DNA of 64,000 nucleotides from Herminiimonas sp. (GTDB lineage: Bacteria > Pseudomonadota > Gammaproteobacteria > Burkholderiales > Burkholderiaceae_D). Within the stretch, counting starts at the first letter, position 1, and every line of letters begins with the position of its first letter. The DNA is taken from the NCBI GenBank assembly GCA_028292265.1, contig JAQGMR010000072.1, positions 120,987-184,986 of the forward strand. The letters are read 5' to 3'. The notes beneath the pieces are model-generated. The model did no database searches. It saw only the letters and a list, made by a program, of their open reading frames with translations, and was not told the DNA's origin. Positions 61,857-64,000 of this stretch are shown here, one piece after another. A program made the translations under genes and the position numbers.

Positions 61857-62631
61857 TTGGTCCTCCCAAAAGCCATCGCCCCATGCATAAACAGTGCCGC
61901 CTTTAACCCACCGTGGGAGAAGGCGTCTGTCGAAGCGTTACAGGTATAGGTCGGCAATGTCGACAGATTGTCCTCGGCGACAGCTTCCGGTCACGCAATA
62001 CTTCAATGAACGATCTACAAAAGCGACACGAAAAACAGTCGTCTTGCCCGTCACTACTACGCTTGGTTCAGTTCGGTGTGGGTGGCATGGATGACGTTGC
62101 GCCACTTACTGGTTTGAGCCGCAACCAGCTTGCCGAAGTTCGCTTGGAGCCGCCAAGTACCGCGCCTCCAAGCGCAGCAAGCGCTGCTTGCGCAAATGCT
62201 TCAGGCAGTCCACTGCGGCGACCCTTAGCTTGCAACGCAGTATGAACCGTTGTGCCAGCAATGCGCTTCGCGGTCAGTTTATGAAGGGGACAAGAAAAAC
62301 CCGCCAAACATCGGCGGGCGCAATAATCAAGGCTTCACTGTTACAGCTGGTGCTGGGCGATTGCGACGATCTAAAAACTGCTTGTAGCGACAGCACCGAA
62401 CATTAAGCTTCTGAGGTCCGGTTCGAAAGCTTATCGACCCGCAACAAACGCACCCGAGTAGCTGACACGGGAAGGGGAGCTATCCAATCCTGCGGCGCCA
62501 CATATTGCGGCAGGCATACTGCAGCTTGCAATTCAGCATATTTTTCGCCTCGGTCGCTTGTCAAGTCTTCGGATCGACCTGCTTCAAGGGACTAAACAGG
62601 GTTCGAGCCTCGCTGCACGGCTTGCGGGAAC
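61857..62631. other. Gene-poor stretch with orphan terminator and inverted repeats
   Basis: These 775 bases contain no protein gene I can defend. A hairpin-forming repeat GCAAGC-GCT-GCTTGC lies at 62177 to 62191 and a strong terminator at 62294 to 62318 on the minus strand. A few short frames are open on both strands without family signals. The region may be the scar of deleted genes or of an insertion boundary. Confidence 0.5.
62294..62318 (-). terminator. Rho-independent terminator, minus strand, no visible gene in front
   Basis: Read on the minus strand, CCCGCC-GATGTTT-GGCGGG is followed directly by a T-run (GTTTTTCTTG). It is the clearest intrinsic terminator in the window. No minus-strand gene ends ahead of it, so it may end a small RNA or the relic of a lost gene. 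Confidence 0.75.
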
Positions 62632-63654
62632 ATGTCGATGCTGCGCAGCCTTCTGGTGGCCGGCGTGCCTTTGGCAATCGGCTCGGACGTACGGAGCATC
62701 GCCGGGCGATGCGCTGTCTTGAAAACAAGCGTTGTCGGCCTGAATCGCGGAAGCGCTTATGTAGAGCGTCAAGAGAAAGCCAAGCGCCGTTCGATACCCG
62801 GCCTTGCAGCCACGCCTTGCCTTCAGTGTGGAAAAGATGCCTTGGACAGGATCGTCGGCAAGTATTCGTTCTCAGAAAAGGAGAAGCTGCAATGCGGACT
62901 CAACGGGTGCAATACCTGGCACTGGAATGGATACGTAATCCAAACGAAAGAGGGCGACGAGACTCACTGCGGTCAAGACTGCGGTAATCGTGAGTTCGGT
63001 GTGTCGTTTAAGGAGGTCGAGGCGGTCTACAAAGCCGCAGTGGATAGGAAGACGAAAAAGGACCATTTGGAGCAAGTCGCCAAGGACCGCGATGCCTTGT
63101 TGGTCCAGGCTCGGGAACTGTATTCGTTGATATTCGCTGCCGGCAACCATATCGATCGCATCGTTGGAGAGATCAAGCGAGATCCGGAACTTGATCGTGC
63201 TTTCACCTATTGCTTGCGAAGCGGTGGACGAATCCTTGTCGAGGATGAAGAGAGTAAGCGTCTGCGGTCTGCTATGGACGCAGGAACAGGCAAGGCTGAT
63301 CTCAAGTCAATCGGAATGATAAGAGGCACATCGGTCGTCTTTGGTGCCGCGAGACTGGCCGGCGAATTGAAGTGTCAGGTCATCGCACCCTTGCACCAGC
63401 TCACGGTGGACAATCTGGACTTTCTAAGCATAAAGGACCTCACGAAAAAGGCCGCGACTTTCGGCAATCTAGGGCAAGTCCTGAGTCGAGCAGGGCAAGT
63501 CCTTTCCGATTACGATCAGTTCAAGTCCTTGGAAAACCTTGAAGCCCTTCAGTTGCTTCCGCATGCCATTCCCAAAAGGGCGAGGACAGGTAGAGTCGTC
63601 CGTATCCTTGAGAGGCTGCGTCAGCACTATGAGGTTGAGCCCGTGGACCCCTAA
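62632..63654 (+). CDS. Cysteine-rich protein of unknown function
   Basis: A 340-residue open frame. The start is uncertain: ATG 62632 gives a hydrophobic N-terminus, but a TTG at 62719 would begin just before the conserved-looking part. Residues about 62 to 118 carry CLQCGK, LQCGLNGCNTWHW and HCGQDCGN, six paired cysteines plus histidines typical of zinc-binding folds. A coiled-coil-like helix (VDRKTKKDHLEQVAKDRDAL) and a long helical C-terminal region follow. It is AT-balanced like the host. I do not recognise the family. Possible roles include a mobile-element or phage-related protein, but no neighbour supports that. Confidence 0.55.
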   Translation: MSMLRSLLVAGVPLAIGSDVRSIAGRCAVLKTSVVGLNRGSAYVERQEKAKRRSIPGLAATPCLQCGKDALDRIVGKYSFSEKEKLQCGLNGCNTWHWNGYVIQTKEGDETHCGQDCGNREFGVSFKEVEAVYKAAVDRKTKKDHLEQVAKDRDALLVQARELYSLIFAAGNHIDRIVGEIKRDPELDRAFTYCLRSGGRILVEDEESKRLRSAMDAGTGKADLKSIGMIRGTSVVFGAARLAGELKCQVIAPLHQLTVDNLDFLSIKDLTKKAATFGNLGQVLSRAGQVLSDYDQFKSLENLEALQLLPHAIPKRARTGRVVRILERLRQHYEVEPVDP

Positions 63655-64000
63655 CCCCCCTTACCACCAATGAATAGCTTTGGTTTTAAAAGGGTTTGGG
63701 TTGACGCGTTCGCCAGATGCTCGCGTTCGTTCGCGAGGCTGCTTTCCGGACGGTGTTCTTGGGCCAATTAAGCAGCGTTAGGAGGTTCGTCGAAGAACCA
63801 TGAGCCTTAGTACGTCTAACAAAACCTGTACTTGCACGTGGGCCGTACACTAAGCCTTGACGAACTTCCGCAACCGGCCACAAGCGGACGCTACTGAGGG
63901 GCGACAGACCGCAGCTACCGGTGGCCCGGCTAGTCTCACGAATGGATTGCATCCCACTCGCTGAGTAGGCTGTTGGTTTTCTAAATTTGTAGCCTTGACG
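63655..64000. other. Right edge, no supported gene
   Basis: The last 346 bases hold no gene I can support. A minus-strand frame (63686 to 63952) is open but lacks similarity and a ribosome site. It could be the edge of something beyond the window. Confidence 0.4.

Noticed and set aside
61230..61949. Long plus-strand frame across the formaldehyde dehydrogenase gene
   Set aside because: The minus strand encodes an unmistakable zinc dehydrogenase; the plus frame is a shadow.
62068..62307. Minus-strand frame beginning in the orphan terminator
   Set aside because: Its start lies inside the hairpin of an intrinsic terminator, and no family signal is visible.
62401..62440. GGTTCGA-like T-arm sequence suggesting a tRNA
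   Set aside because: No acceptor stem, anticodon arm or CCA end could be assembled around it.
63686..63952. Minus-strand open frame at the right edge
   Set aside because: No similarity or ribosome site, and composition does not support coding.
1..64000. CRISPR array, prophage or intact insertion sequence
   Set aside because: No spaced direct repeats, phage structural genes, transposases or integrases were seen.

Overview
The window looks like chromosomal DNA of a high-GC betaproteobacterium, most likely Burkholderiales and plausibly Oxalobacteraceae (Herbaspirillum/Noviherbaspirillum-like). This is inferred from gene content and codon use: Bug-type TctC binding protein, three-domain NirK with a cytochrome c tail, NahR-like LysR regulators, a Tad-type surface system and many c-di-GMP enzymes. 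No rRNA, tRNA, CRISPR array or intact insertion sequence was recognised.

Region 1 to 3.7 kb is a minus-strand Tad/Flp-like operon (pilin-like protein, TadG-like, TadE-like, secreted partner running off the left edge). Its genes are linked by ATGA overlaps, and the TadE-like gene carries a coding 36-bp minisatellite at its 5' end. A proline iminopeptidase gene with a single-base frameshift follows. Region 5.7 to 10.6 kb is the three-gene N-acetylglutaminylglutamine amide (NAGGN) osmoprotectant operon: amidotransferase, GNAT/ATP-grasp synthetase and M42 peptidase. Region 10.7 to 14.7 kb holds a host-attachment-type protein, nirK with a coupled small CGYC-motif secreted gene, and two small envelope proteins.

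Region 14.9 to 29.8 kb is a catabolic locus. A NahR-like LysR gene is divergent from a Rieske ring-hydroxylating oxygenase (alpha and beta), a Bug binding protein and a RidA-family gene. Facing them is a nine-gene minus-strand run: Tat-exported binding protein, permease, ATPase, enoyl-CoA hydratase, thiolase-like protein, DUF35 protein, acyl-CoA ligase and two acyl-CoA dehydrogenases. A second LysR gene is divergent from it. The layout implies import, CoA activation, dehydrogenation, hydration and carbon-carbon cleavage of an unknown carboxylic acid. The thiolase-like protein has lost the GHP histidine and its DUF35 partner has lost the zinc cysteines, which points to a retro-aldolase-type cleavage.

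Region 30 to 35.7 kb has a zinc alcohol dehydrogenase with a small partner, a putative nucleotidyltransferase/HEPN-like toxin-antitoxin pair behind an elaborate repeat-rich promoter, and a fused CoA-transferase with a C-terminal extension. Region 35.9 to 54.5 kb is a signalling cluster: one coupled operon of hybrid histidine kinase, response regulator and REC-PAS-GGDEF-EAL protein, plus four more GGDEF or GGDEF-EAL proteins. A PHB-depolymerase-like esterase gene is embedded in it.

Region 54.7 to 64 kb is mixed: GIY-YIG protein, two small secreted proteins in AT-richer DNA, an MFS transporter, a methyltransferase, a flavodoxin-like reductase, glutathione-independent formaldehyde dehydrogenase, a long gene-poor stretch with an orphan terminator, and an unrecognised cysteine-rich protein.
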